Assembly: GCF_014203735.1 (NCBI RefSeq)
Contig: NZ_JACHJQ010000006.1
Coordinates: 815,698 to 879,697, forward strand
Direction of reading: 5' to 3'
DNA from: Actinophytocola algeriensis
GTDB taxonomy: Bacteria > Actinomycetota > Actinomycetes > Mycobacteriales > Pseudonocardiaceae
DNA: 64,000 bases
This document shows positions 37,629-45,989 of this stretch, in pieces. A model generated the notes under the pieces. The model was given only the letters and a program-made list of their open reading frames with translations. It had not been told where the DNA came from and searched no databases. A program made the translations under genes and the position numbers. How positions within the stretch are numbered: the stretch's first letter is position 1; each line of letters opens with the position of its first letter.

Positions 37629-38893
37629 AATCCGAAGGTGGTGAACGCGGTCCGCTCCGGCAGCGGGTAGACCTTCTTGCCGCACACCGAGTTCAGGATC
37701 GTCGCGGCCCGCCACGCGATGAGCCCGAGGTCCGGGGCGCCGACGCCGTGGGTGTGCCGCTCGGCGTTCTGCACGTAGAGCGAGCCCCGGGTCGCCGTGC
37801 CGACGCGGTAGTCGGCGTCGACCACCAGCCTGCCGGCCGCGTCGCGGTCCAGGCCTGTCCAGAGTGGACCGAGCAGGTCGCCGAGATCCCGTTCCTGGTA
37901 ACCGGTCGCGCACACGATCGCGTCGGTCGTGACGGTCGCGTGCCCGCCCTGGTGGACGTGCCGCAGCGACAGCTCGACGCCGCCGCCGTTCTCGGTGGCG
38001 GCGGTGACCTCGACACCGGGCGCCAGCACGACGTCCGGCCAGCCGCCGCCGACGGTCCGCTGGTACAGCTCGTCGAAGATCTCGCCGATGGTGTCGGCGC
38101 TGATCGCCTTGTACAGCTGCCACTGCGCGGGCACGAGCCGGTCGCGGGTCGGCTCGTCGAGGCCGTGGAAGAAGCGCGTGTAGTCCGGGGTGAACTGCTC
38201 GAGCCCCAGCTTGGAGTACTCCATGGGCGCGAACGCGGGGGTCCGGGTGAGCCAGCGCAGCGTGCCACGCCCGGCCGGGCGTGCGCGCAGCAGGTCGAGG
38301 AACACCTCGGCGCCGGACTGCCCGGACCCGACCACCGTGACGTCCTCGGTGGCGACGAGCCGTTCGCGGGCGGGCAGGTAGTCTGCGGAGTGCACGGCGA
38401 ACGGCCGCAGCGGCGCGGGTGTCTTCGGCTCCGTACCGACACCGAGCACGACGTTGCGGGCCAGCACCCGCCCGGTCGGCGCGATGTCCAGCTCGAACAT
38501 GTCATCCGCTGTGGACCAGCGGATGGCGAGGACCGACTGGTCGAACCGCAGGTTGGGCAACCGGCGGCTCACCCACGCGCAGTAGTCGGCGTACTCGGCT
38601 CGCGGGATGTGGAACTTCTCCGCGAAGTAGAACGGGTACAACCGTTCGCGGGCGCGCAGGTACGACAGGAACGACAGCTGGCTCGTCGGGTCCACGAGGG
38701 ACACGAGGTCGGCGAGGAACGGCACCTGCAGGAAGGCGCCGTCGATCATCAGGCCGGGGTGCCAGCGGAACGCGCTCTCCCGTTCGAAGAACGCGGTGTG
38801 CAGGCCGTCGAGCGGGTCGGAGAGCGCGGCGAGCGACAGGTTGGCGGGGCCGATGCCGACGCCGACGAGGTCGTAGGGGCCGTCTGGGATCAC
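37625..38893 (-). CDS. Flavin-dependent lysine/ornithine/diamine N-monooxygenase
   Basis: This 422-residue N-hydroxylase has an FAD site GVGIGPANL (residues 11-19), QVPFLADLVSLVDPTSQLSFL, an NADPH site VTVVGSGQSGAE, and the conserved C-terminal CATGY. It is typical of IucD/DesB/SidA enzymes that hydroxylate a terminal amine. It overlaps genes on both sides by four bases, second in the operon after the decarboxylase, as in the des pathway. Confidence 0.93.
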   Translation of the reverse strand: MIPDGPYDLVGVGIGPANLSLAALSDPLDGLHTAFFERESAFRWHPGLMIDGAFLQVPFLADLVSLVDPTSQLSFLSYLRARERLYPFYFAEKFHIPRAEYADYCAWVSRRLPNLRFDQSVLAIRWSTADDMFELDIAPTGRVLARNVVLGVGTEPKTPAPLRPFAVHSADYLPARERLVATEDVTVVGSGQSGAEVFLDLLRARPAGRGTLRWLTRTPAFAPMEYSKLGLEQFTPDYTRFFHGLDEPTRDRLVPAQWQLYKAISADTIGEIFDELYQRTVGGGWPDVVLAPGVEVTAATENGGGVELSLRHVHQGGHATVTTDAIVCATGYQERDLGDLLGPLWTGLDRDAAGRLVVDADYRVGTATRGSLYVQNAERHTHGVGAPDLGLIAWRAATILNSVCGKKVYPLPERTAFTTFGL

Positions 38894-40188
38894 GGCGCGA
38901 CCAGGTCGAGGAGACCGGCGTACTCGTCGACGGTAGCGGTGGGGCGCAACAAGGTCAGCTTGAGCCACACCTCCCCGTCGATGGTGGCGCGGCCGAGCAC
39001 GGCGGTGCCGTCCTCGAGCAGCCGCCGCCGCACGGCCGCGACGTCGTCCGCCGCGGCCCCGACGGGCCGGAAGACCACAGTGGACAACGTGGGCCGGTCC
39101 CAGAGTTCCAGTCCCGGGTGCCGTTCGACGAGGTCGGCGACCTCCCCGGCGACCGTGCAGCAGTGCTCGACGAGCGCGCCCATCCCCCGCCGCCCCAGGG
39201 CACGCAGGGACACGGCGATCTTGAACGCGTCGGGCCGCCGGGAGGTGCGCAGCGACCGGCCCAGCAGGTCGGGCAGCCCGGCGTCGGTGTCGTCCTCGGC
39301 GTTGAGGTAGTCGGCCTGGACGTCCAGCGCGGTCAGCGGCCGCCGGGTGGCGAGCACCCCGGCCGCGATGGGCTGCCACCCGAACTTGTGCAGGTCGATG
39401 GCGGCCGAGTCGGCGGTGACGAGCCCGTCGAGCAGTGGCGCGAGCCGGTCGCTGAAGAGCGCGGCGCCACCGTAGGCGGCGTCGACGTGCAGCCACGAGT
39501 CCGGTGCGGCGGCACGGATGTCGGCGACGGGGTCGATGGCGCCGGTGTCTGTGGTTCCCGCGGTGGCGAACACGGCGGCGGGCCGGTCAAGCCCGGCGAG
39601 CACCTCGCGGAGGTGGCCGACCCGCATACGGCCGTGCTCGCAGTCCACGACGAGCGGCGCAGGCAGGCCGAGCACCCAGGCGGCGCGGGCGATGCTGTGG
39701 TGTGCGTTGCGACCGCAGACGGCCTGGACGGGCCCGTGCGCCTCGCGGGCGAGGAGGAGCCCGAGGAGGTTGGATTCGGTGCCACCACTGGTGATCACGG
39801 CGGAGGTGTGACCGATGAGCCGGGCGAGCGCGGCGGTCAGCGCACCCTCGATCTCGCTGGCGATGGGCGCCTGGTCCCAGGAGTCCATGGAGGGGTTGAG
39901 CACACTGGCGACGAGATCCGCGGCGGCGGACACGGCGAGCGGTGGCCCGTGCAGGTGCGCGGCGCACCAGGGGTGGGTCGTGTCGACCGACCCCTGGACG
40001 AGGAGCCGGCTGAGCTGGTCGAGCGCGGCCTTCTCGCCGATCCCGGTGTCCGGCAGGAGGTCGACGTCCAGGGTCGCGGCCACCGCGGCAGGCCCGCCGG
40101 GCGGCACGGGCCGGGCCGGAGCGGCACCCGCCATGGCGTCGAGTGCCACCGTGACGAGGTCACGCACCGACTCGGGACTGGCCAGCAT
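38890..40188 (-). CDS. Group II PLP decarboxylase (lysine/ornithine/diaminobutyrate type)
   Basis: This 432-residue fold-type-I decarboxylase has SGGTESN (residues 134-140), HVDAAYGG (234-241) and the PLP lysine in DLHKFGWQP (K268). ATG 40188 follows a perfect AGAAGGAG and, just before that, an iron box. First gene of the siderophore operon, it would make the diamine that the next enzyme hydroxylates. Which amino acid it takes cannot be told from sequence. Confidence 0.9.
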   Translation of the reverse strand: MLASPESVRDLVTVALDAMAGAAPARPVPPGGPAAVAATLDVDLLPDTGIGEKAALDQLSRLLVQGSVDTTHPWCAAHLHGPPLAVSAAADLVASVLNPSMDSWDQAPIASEIEGALTAALARLIGHTSAVITSGGTESNLLGLLLAREAHGPVQAVCGRNAHHSIARAAWVLGLPAPLVVDCEHGRMRVGHLREVLAGLDRPAAVFATAGTTDTGAIDPVADIRAAAPDSWLHVDAAYGGAALFSDRLAPLLDGLVTADSAAIDLHKFGWQPIAAGVLATRRPLTALDVQADYLNAEDDTDAGLPDLLGRSLRTSRRPDAFKIAVSLRALGRRGMGALVEHCCTVAGEVADLVERHPGLELWDRPTLSTVVFRPVGAAADDVAAVRRRLLEDGTAVLGRATIDGEVWLKLTLLRPTATVDEYAGLLDLVAP

Positions 40189-40199
40189 GGGACTCCTTC

Positions 40200-40218
40200 T
40201 TAGGCGAACCTAACTTCT
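40200..40218 (-). promoter_or_regulatory. IdeR/DmdR-type iron box of the siderophore operon
   Basis: TTAGGCGAACCTAACTTCT on the plus strand carries the TTAGG/CCTAA arms of the actinobacterial iron-repressor operator and matches the 19-bp consensus at about 13 positions. It lies 12 bases upstream of the decarboxylase ATG, where Fe-loaded repressor would block transcription. Confidence 0.75.
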
Positions 40219-40403
40219 GGAGGAGAATACTGGACCTCCAGGTGGGGGACGGTGTCACGGGTCGCGGCGGCCCCGGAACCCGGTCATGCGGACACATGCC
40301 GGGCACCCGACTGAGCCATCCGGCCGCCTCCCTTGTGAGCCAACCGCTGCCGCCGAGACAAGGCCACGGACCGGCCGGGGGCGGCCTCCGGCCCCCGGTT
40401 TCC

Positions 40404-40425
40404 AGCGTACGGGTTGGCACCGACG
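40404..40425 (-). promoter_or_regulatory. RecA-NDp-like promoter motif facing the siderophore operon
   Basis: On the minus strand CGTCGGTG, 8 bases, TACGCT, then CCGGGGGCCGGAGG exactly as at the atuA promoter. It is about 215 bp upstream of the decarboxylase and reads towards it. Whether it is active is unknown. Confidence 0.45.
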
Positions 40426-40447
40426 CCGGGCCCCTGCTCACGGCGGG

Positions 40448-40475
40448 TTGTCCACAACCGAGTCGGTTGTCCACA
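40448..40475. other. Second pair of DnaA-box-like 9-mers
   Basis: TTGTCCACA at 40448-40456 and 40467-40475, lying between an inverted (40404) and a direct (40500) promoter-like motif, the same layout as at 33.5 kb. Confidence 0.5.
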
Positions 40476-40499
40476 GCCCCGCTCGCAGCGGACTCCCAC

Positions 40500-40521
40500 T
40501 GTCAGCCCCCACCACTAGGCT
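40500..40521 (+). promoter_or_regulatory. RecA-NDp-like promoter motif, rightward
   Basis: TGTCAGCC, 8 bases, TAGGCT. It fits the -10 and spacing and six of eight bases of the upstream element. No rightward gene follows, so it is probably part of the repeat. Confidence 0.35.
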
Positions 40522-40896
40522 GAAATTCGGGGGTCCCCTGGCCGAGCCAATGGGACTCTCGCTCGGCCACACGACGACGAACGCTTGACAAACCGCTGCC
40601 GCGACTGCCCTGGAGATCCGAGGGCTCGGACCGTGAGTAAGGGGTTCGCCGTGGCTCGTGGTGGCAGACACTTCGGCGAGCCGCAGCCGCCGCTACCCCG
40701 GATCGGCGGTTTCCCGGCCGCGCGAACGGGACTCACGCCTGACGGTGCGATCGGGGCGCATCGACAAGCCGCTATCCCTCGCTACGCTCGAAACCGGGGA
40801 TCTCTGGCCGAGCGAATGGGACCCTCGGTCGGGCTCACAGTGGCAGGCGCTTCGGTTGGTCGCTGCCTGTCACTGCGCTGGAACCAGGGGGCCACG

Positions 40897-40925
40897 GCCC
40901 GAGCGAGTGGGACTCTCGCTCGGGC
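40897..40925 (-). terminator. 11-bp hairpin downstream of the LLM gene
   Basis: GCCCGAGCGAG-TGGGACT-CTCGCTCGGGC: an 11-bp perfect stem, 50 bases past the leftward LLM stop. It is also a member of the local hairpin repeat family, sharing TGGGACTCTCGCTCGG with the copy at 40539-40569, so its terminator role may be secondary. Confidence 0.5.
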
Positions 40926-40975
40926 ACGTCGACGTGTCCCCTTTGAGGGCCGCCCTTCGGGTGGTCGGTTGGTTG

Positions 40976-41926
40976 TCAGGCGCGGCCCAGTGCTCGCACC
41001 ATGTCCGATGGGTCGTCGCCGGTGGGCAGGATGGAGATCACCGGGGTGGTCAGGCCCTGCTCGACGTACTCCGCTACCCGTTCCCGGCACTTCTCCGGTG
41101 GGCCGTGCACGATCAGTTCGTCCACGACCTCGTCCGGGATCGCCGTGTTCGCGGCCTGGCGGTCGCCCGCGGCCCACGCCTCGTGCATGGCGCGCAGTGC
41201 GTCGCCGCGGCCCAGCCACTCGTGGAAGGCCGCGTAGACCGGGACCGTCAGGTAGCTCGAGATCAGCATGCGGCCCAGGCCGCGCGCGGCGTCGGCGTCC
41301 GTTGTCGGGCACACGAAGATCCTTGCCACCAGCTCCGGGTCGGTGCCCAGTTCCGAGCGCACCTTCGGGACGTCCGACGGGGCCAGCCAGTTGGTGATCG
41401 CACCGTCTGCCTCGCGGGACGCCAGTCGCAGCATTCCCGGGCGCAGCGCCGCCAGCACCACCTGCGGGGGCGGGGTCGGCGGCCGCTCCAGGCGGAACTT
41501 CGACACCTCGAACGTCTCGTACTTCTCCGTCACCTTGTCGCCGCGCAGCGCCGCGCGCAGGAAACGCAGCGTGTCCCGCGACCGGGCGTACGGCGCCTCG
41601 AACGGCAGCGCGTTCCACTTCGTCACGATCGTCGGTGTGGACGTGCCGATGCCGAGCACGAACCGGCCCGGTGCCAGCTCCGCGACCGTCGCCGCGCTCA
41701 TCGCCAGCAGGCCCGCGCCACGCGTGTAGATCGGCGCGATCGCCGTGCCCAGCCGCAGGCCCGGCGACCACTCCGCCACCAGCGCGAGCGGTGTGAACGC
41801 GTCCGTTCCCGCGGTCTCCGCGGACCACACGTCCGTGTACCCCAGGTCCGGCAGCGATCGCACCAGGTCACGGTGTGCGGGCAGCGGCACACCCGTCAGC
41901 GGCAGCGTCAGTCCCCACCTGTCCAT
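40976..41926 (-). CDS. LLM-class F420-dependent oxidoreductase
   Basis: This 316-residue luciferase-like barrel protein has GYTDVWSAETAGTDAFTPLAL, RLGTAIAPIYTRGAG and GRFVLGIGTSTPTIV, then READGAITNWLAP near the end of the barrel. These are hallmarks of F420-binding LLM enzymes. It overlaps the S9 peptidase stop (TGATG; GTG one codon earlier is possible), so the two are co-transcribed. Substrate is unknown. Confidence 0.88.
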   Translation of the reverse strand: MDRWGLTLPLTGVPLPAHRDLVRSLPDLGYTDVWSAETAGTDAFTPLALVAEWSPGLRLGTAIAPIYTRGAGLLAMSAATVAELAPGRFVLGIGTSTPTIVTKWNALPFEAPYARSRDTLRFLRAALRGDKVTEKYETFEVSKFRLERPPTPPPQVVLAALRPGMLRLASREADGAITNWLAPSDVPKVRSELGTDPELVARIFVCPTTDADAARGLGRMLISSYLTVPVYAAFHEWLGRGDALRAMHEAWAAGDRQAANTAIPDEVVDELIVHGPPEKCRERVAEYVEQGLTTPVISILPTGDDPSDMVRALGRA

Positions 41927-44007
41927 CACGCCACCCCCAGCGCCGTGCGCAGCCAGCTGATCTGCATCAGCATGAAGTTCTCCGCGACCTCGTCGTCCTG
42001 CGGTGTCATGTGCGTGACCCCCGGCAGGGGCAGCAGCGCGTGCGGGCGGCCGGCCGCGACCAGCGCCGCCGACAGCCGCACCGAGTGCGCCACCACCACG
42101 TTGTCGTCGGCAAGGCCGTGGATGATCAACAGCGGCCGGTCGAGCCCCGGTGCGTCGTCGATCAGCGAGTTCCGGTCGTAGACCTCGGGTTTCTCGTCGG
42201 GATGCCCCAGATACCGCTCGGTGTAGTGGGTGTCGTACAGCCGCCACTCGGTCACCGGTGCACCCGCGATCGCCGCGTGGAACACGTCCGGCCGCCGCAG
42301 CACCGCGAGCGCGGAAAGGTAGCCGCCGTACGACCAGCCGCGGATTGCCACTGTGGACAGGTCGAGGTCCGGCTCCGACGCCGCGACCGCCTGCAGCGCG
42401 TCGACCTGGTCCTGCAGCGTCGCGCCCGCGAAGTCGAACGCGATCTCCCGCTCCCACTCCGCACCTCGGCCCGGCGTGCCGCGCCCGTCGGCGATGAGCA
42501 CCGCGAAACCCTGGTCGGCCAGCCACTGCGCGCCCAGGTAGGAGTTCCGGGTGGACAGCACGCGCTGCGCGTGCGGCCCGCCGTACGGGTCGAGCAGCAC
42601 CGGCACCTTCGTGCCCGGCTGGTGCCCGGCCGGGTACAGCAGCGCGACCCGCAGGTCCCGCTCGCCGACCGTCATCAGCCGCACGTTGGGCGTCAGCGGC
42701 GGCTCGACGGCCAGCGACGCGACCTCGCCCACCACGTCACCGCCCCGCAGCACCGACACCCTGGGCCCCGCGTGCTCGAGCGACCACGCCACCAGCACCG
42801 TGACGTCCCCGCCCCGCGCCGCGCCGTGCACACCATCCGAAGTGGACACCCGGGTGACGCCGTCAGCGTCCCAGCCCGCCCACCGGTACACGTGCACCTG
42901 CGTCGGGTCGTCGGCGGACGCGGTGAACAGCACGTCGGTACCGACGTCGAGCACCGACCGCACCTGCAGCCCCGGCGGCGTGACCTCCTTGCCGTCGACC
43001 ACGAGCCGGTTCCAGCCGTCGGACACCGCGACCCGGACCAGGCGCTCGTCGGCCGTCCACGCCGGCACGCCGGGCACGATCTCCACCCAGCGGTCGTCGG
43101 AGTCCTCGGCGAGCACGGTCGTCGCGCCGGTGTCCGCGTCGACCGCGCGCACCTCCATCCGCCGCTGGTCACGGGGCTGCTGTGCGATCAGCAGCGGCCC
43201 ACCTCGACTCCAGTGCGCGGTGACGAAGTACTCGTACTCGCCGCGGTCGACGTTCACCCGCGACCCGTCGAGGCCGATGACCGCGAGCCGCACGGTGACG
43301 TTGTCCGTGCCCGCCGCCGGGTAGGAGACGACGTTGGGCTCGGCGTCGGGGTTGGCCGGGTCGGCGATGTGCCACCGGCGGACCGCGCTCTTGTCGGTGA
43401 ACGCGACCAGCAGCCGCGTGCCGTCCGGCGACCACCAGAAGCCGCGTGCCCGCCCCATCTCCTCGGCCGCGATGAACTCGGCGACACCGCACGCCTGGTC
43501 CGGTCCGTCCGGCTCGGCCAGCGTCCGGTCACCGCTCCCGTCGACCGCGACCACCCGCAGCGCGTTGCCCGCAACGTATGCGACGTGCGTGCCCGTCGGG
43601 TCCGGCCGGGGGTCGATCGCGGGGCCCTCCGTCGCCAGCTCGCGGACCTCGCCGCTCACCGCGTCGGCGACGAACACCTTGCCGGACAAGGCGAACGCCG
43701 CGATCCGCACGTCCGCGTCGGTCGCGTTGCCGACCACGCCACCCGCCTGCTCACGGCTGCGCTCGCGCCGCGCCCGCTCCTCCGGCGACAGCTCCTCGTG
43801 CCCGCCGAGCAGCACGTCCGGGTCGGCGAGCCGCGTCTCCTCGCCCGACGTGACGTCCAGCTTCCACAGGATGTGCTGCCGGTCCTCCCCGGACGCCGAG
43901 CGCAGGAAGAGCACGCGCGAGCCGTCCGGGGAGACCTGGAAGCCGCGGGGGGTGCCGAGGGTGAACCGCTGGGTCCTGGCCTGCAGTCTGAGGAAAGAGT
44001 TGGTCAC
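41926..44007 (-). CDS. Prolyl-oligopeptidase-family peptidase (S9, dipeptidyl-peptidase IV-like)
   Basis: This 693-residue protein has an N-terminal beta-propeller and a C-terminal alpha/beta-hydrolase with GWSYGGYLS (nucleophile), GLADDNV (acid) and GVTHMTP (histidine). The double glutamate FIAAEEMGR in the propeller is the DPP-IV motif that binds the substrate amino terminus. No signal peptide is visible, so it is cytoplasmic. GTG is the start at 44007. Confidence 0.92.
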   Translation of the reverse strand: MTNSFLRLQARTQRFTLGTPRGFQVSPDGSRVLFLRSASGEDRQHILWKLDVTSGEETRLADPDVLLGGHEELSPEERARRERSREQAGGVVGNATDADVRIAAFALSGKVFVADAVSGEVRELATEGPAIDPRPDPTGTHVAYVAGNALRVVAVDGSGDRTLAEPDGPDQACGVAEFIAAEEMGRARGFWWSPDGTRLLVAFTDKSAVRRWHIADPANPDAEPNVVSYPAAGTDNVTVRLAVIGLDGSRVNVDRGEYEYFVTAHWSRGGPLLIAQQPRDQRRMEVRAVDADTGATTVLAEDSDDRWVEIVPGVPAWTADERLVRVAVSDGWNRLVVDGKEVTPPGLQVRSVLDVGTDVLFTASADDPTQVHVYRWAGWDADGVTRVSTSDGVHGAARGGDVTVLVAWSLEHAGPRVSVLRGGDVVGEVASLAVEPPLTPNVRLMTVGERDLRVALLYPAGHQPGTKVPVLLDPYGGPHAQRVLSTRNSYLGAQWLADQGFAVLIADGRGTPGRGAEWEREIAFDFAGATLQDQVDALQAVAASEPDLDLSTVAIRGWSYGGYLSALAVLRRPDVFHAAIAGAPVTEWRLYDTHYTERYLGHPDEKPEVYDRNSLIDDAPGLDRPLLIIHGLADDNVVVAHSVRLSAALVAAGRPHALLPLPGVTHMTPQDDEVAENFMLMQISWLRTALGVA

Positions 44008-44047
44008 CCCCGCACCTTAAGGGAGGGCACCGACACCTTCAGCACTG

Positions 44048-44521
44048 TCAGGCGACCGCCTCCGCGTAGCTCGCGAGGATGCCCGCCCAGCCGTTCGGGG
44101 AGCCGACGCCGCGGGCGACGTCCTCCGGCACGTCGTGGCGCTCGATGTGCCGGTGCGACAGTTCGACCCGCGTGGTGCCGGGCTCGTCCTCGACGAACCG
44201 CACCTCGACCTCACTGGCCTTGGCCGGGTCGGGATCGTAGGTCCAGTCGCCCTGGAGGTGCCACGAGAGGACCAGCCGGTCGGGTGGGTCGAAGGCCAGG
44301 ACACGGCCCCAGTCGCACTCGGACCCGTCCACGCCGCGCTCGTACCAGCGACCGCCGGCCTCGGGCTCGATGACCGCGTCCGCCAGTTCGGCCGCGCCGA
44401 TGTGGTGACTGGCAGGCCACCACGTGAAGAACTTCTCCGTGAACACGGCGAAAGCACGGGTGCGCGGCGCACGGACGGTGACGGACTTGGTGACTGACAG
44501 GTTCTGCATGCCGGTGGTCAT
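44048..44521 (-). CDS. SRPBCC/AHSA1-domain protein
   Basis: This 157-residue single-domain protein has SVTVRAPRTRAFAVFTEKF, AGGRWYERGVDGSECDWGRV and a C-terminal GWAGILASYAEAV helix, typical of AHSA1-like SRPBCC proteins paired with ArsR regulators. The ATG shares four bases with the ArsR stop (ATGA). Ligand is unknown. Confidence 0.88.
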   Translation of the reverse strand: MTTGMQNLSVTKSVTVRAPRTRAFAVFTEKFFTWWPASHHIGAAELADAVIEPEAGGRWYERGVDGSECDWGRVLAFDPPDRLVLSWHLQGDWTYDPDPAKASEVEVRFVEDEPGTTRVELSHRHIERHDVPEDVARGVGSPNGWAGILASYAEAVA

Positions 44522-44829
44522 TCCTCTTCCCTCTCGACAGCCGCCGCGTACGCGGTCAGCGCGTTGTCCCACAGCTGGTCCAGGTAGTCGCGCAGGGCGT
44601 GCACCCCGCGCGGGTCGACGCGGTAGAGCCTGCGGGTGCCCGCCGCGCTGTCGGTCACGAGCGACACCTGCTTGAGCACCTTGAGGTGCTGTGACACCGC
44701 GGGCCTGCTCACCGGGAGCTCGTTCGCCAGCTCGCCGACGGCACGGGGCCGCGCGGCGAGGAGTTCGAAGATGGCGCGCCTGGTCGGGTCGCCCAGGGCA
44801 CCGAGCGCGTCCATTTGGTAAGTCGACAC
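44518..44829 (-). CDS. ArsR-family regulator
   Basis: This 103-residue winged-helix protein has GDPTRRAIFELLAARPRAVGELANELPVSRPAVSQHLKVL as the DNA-binding core. It lacks the cysteine motifs of metal sensors and so belongs to the SRPBCC-linked subgroup. GTG 44829 is preferred because a longer start at 44853 would lie across a palindrome. It controls itself and the coupled SRPBCC gene. Confidence 0.85.
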   Translation of the reverse strand: MSTYQMDALGALGDPTRRAIFELLAARPRAVGELANELPVSRPAVSQHLKVLKQVSLVTDSAAGTRRLYRVDPRGVHALRDYLDQLWDNALTAYAAAVEREEE

Positions 44830-44833
44830 GAAC

Positions 44834-44851
44834 GGTAAGCTACGACTTACC
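44834..44851. promoter_or_regulatory. Palindromic ArsR operator
   Basis: GGTAAG-CTACGA-CTTACC, a perfect 6+6 inverted repeat, 5 bases before the ArsR start; the likely autoregulatory site. Confidence 0.6.
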
Positions 44852-44918
44852 ACAACTCTCAGTCAAGCCTGTGCGCTCTCACAGCCTTCTCTCATGGCAC
44901 GAGCGCACCTTTGGTGGC

Positions 44919-45818
44919 ATGAGCGAGAACATGACTCCCCAGTGGAGCTACCCAGGACCCGCCTACCCGCCACCGCCCGTGCAGCGGCCGCCGCGCCGTG
45001 TCCGCCGGGGCACCGTCGCCGCGGTCGTCGCCGCGACGCTGGTCGCCGGTGGGCTGGGCGGCACCCTCGGCGCGCTGATCGGCGACGACGGCGCCGCCCA
45101 GGCCAGTGCGCTGCCCGCGACCACCATGTCCAGCACGACGTCGTCCGGAACCGAGGGCACCGACGTGTCGGCGGTCGTCCAGAAGGTGCTGCCGAGCGTC
45201 GTGCAGGTCAACGTGACGCTGCAGAACGGCGAAGGCATCGGTTCGGGCGTGATCCTGTCGTCCGACGGCAAGATCCTGACGAACAACCACGTGGTCGCGG
45301 ACGCGCGAACCGTGACGGTCACCCTGTCCGACGGCCGCACGGTCGACGCGCGCGTGCTGGGCACCGACCCGTCGAGCGACCTGGCGCTGATCCAGGCCGA
45401 GGGCGTCAATGGCCTGACCGCCGCGAAGTTCGGCAACTCGGACAACGTGAAGGTCGGCGACGAGGTGATCGCCATCGGTTCGCCTGGCGGCCTGCAGGGC
45501 ACCGTGACGACCGGCATCGTGTCGGCGCTGGACCGCAAGGTGACCGTGTCGGAGGACGAGCAGCAGCAGAGCCCGTTCCCGTTCACCCAGCAGCAACAGG
45601 GGAACGGTGGCACGACCTCCTACCAGGCCATCCAGACCGACGCCGCGATCAACCAGGGCAACTCCGGCGGGCCGCTGTTCAACAGCGCTGGTGAGGTCAT
45701 CGGCATCAACTCCGCGATGTACTCGCCGGTGTCGAGTCCGAACGGGTCAGCGGGCAGCGTCGGGATCGGGTTCGCCATTCCCGGTAACCGTGCCCAGCAG
45801 GTGATCGATCAGCTGTAG
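44919..45818 (+). CDS. HtrA/DegP-like S1C serine protease without a PDZ domain
   Basis: This 299-residue membrane-anchored protease has a proline-rich cytoplasmic N-terminus, one membrane segment (about residues 30-55), a Ser/Thr linker, then the trypsin-like domain with LTNNHVV (His), SSDLAL (Asp) and GNSGGPLF (Ser). It stops right after IPGNRAQQVIDQL, where HtrA proteins normally enter PDZ. A clean TAG ends it and no PDZ remnant follows on this strand. Its end overlaps a convergent small gene. Confidence 0.88.
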   Translation: MSENMTPQWSYPGPAYPPPPVQRPPRRVRRGTVAAVVAATLVAGGLGGTLGALIGDDGAAQASALPATTMSSTTSSGTEGTDVSAVVQKVLPSVVQVNVTLQNGEGIGSGVILSSDGKILTNNHVVADARTVTVTLSDGRTVDARVLGTDPSSDLALIQAEGVNGLTAAKFGNSDNVKVGDEVIAIGSPGGLQGTVTTGIVSALDRKVTVSEDEQQQSPFPFTQQQQGNGGTTSYQAIQTDAAINQGNSGGPLFNSAGEVIGINSAMYSPVSSPNGSAGSVGIGFAIPGNRAQQVIDQL

Positions 45819-45989
45819 GCCACCGACCGCGATGCTCGCCCGCCCCGCTTCGCTGATGGCGACGTCCGCGCGGGTGAGCAGCCAGTCGGCGCGGCGGACC
45901 CGTCTGCGCAGGTCCTGAACCTCCCGGAGGAGGACGAGGGAGCCGAGCAGCAGCAGGGTGCCGCCGACGACGACCAGCTCAGCGAGCAC
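45747..45989 (-). CDS. Small single-span membrane protein
   Basis: This 80-residue protein has one hydrophobic segment (VVVGGTLLLLGSLVLL) followed by a basic amphipathic helix (REVQDLRRRVRRADWLL). The GTG start at 45989 lies within the 3' end of the upstream membrane gene. The last 72 bases overlap the convergent htrA gene. It is third in line after the EspG-like gene, but I know no function. Confidence 0.5.
   Translation of the reverse strand: MLAELVVVGGTLLLLGSLVLLREVQDLRRRVRRADWLLTRADVAISEAGRASIAVGGLQLIDHLLGTVTGNGEPDPDAAR

Larger units (their letters stand above)
40219..40975. repeat. 757-bp non-coding region built of degenerate repeats
   Basis: I see no credible gene. It contains RecA-NDp-like motifs (40404-40425 minus, 40500-40521 plus, 40858-40879 plus), a degenerate TACGCT copy near 40783, two DnaA-box-like 9-mers, and three hairpins sharing the loop TGGGAC (40539-40569, 40806-40834, 40897-40925). 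Promoter-like cores are followed by a GAA..CGGGG block in each copy. The decarboxylase promoter is at the left edge. Confidence 0.65.

Noticed and set aside
40448-40475. DnaA-box pairs as a replication origin
   Set aside because: Only two boxes, no AT-rich unwinding region, no dnaA/dnaN/gyrB neighbours, and the same pair recurs 7 kb away.
40539-40925. Repeats at 40.5-40.9 kb as a CRISPR array
   Set aside because: Copies are degenerate, irregularly spaced, self-complementary and have no cas genes nearby.
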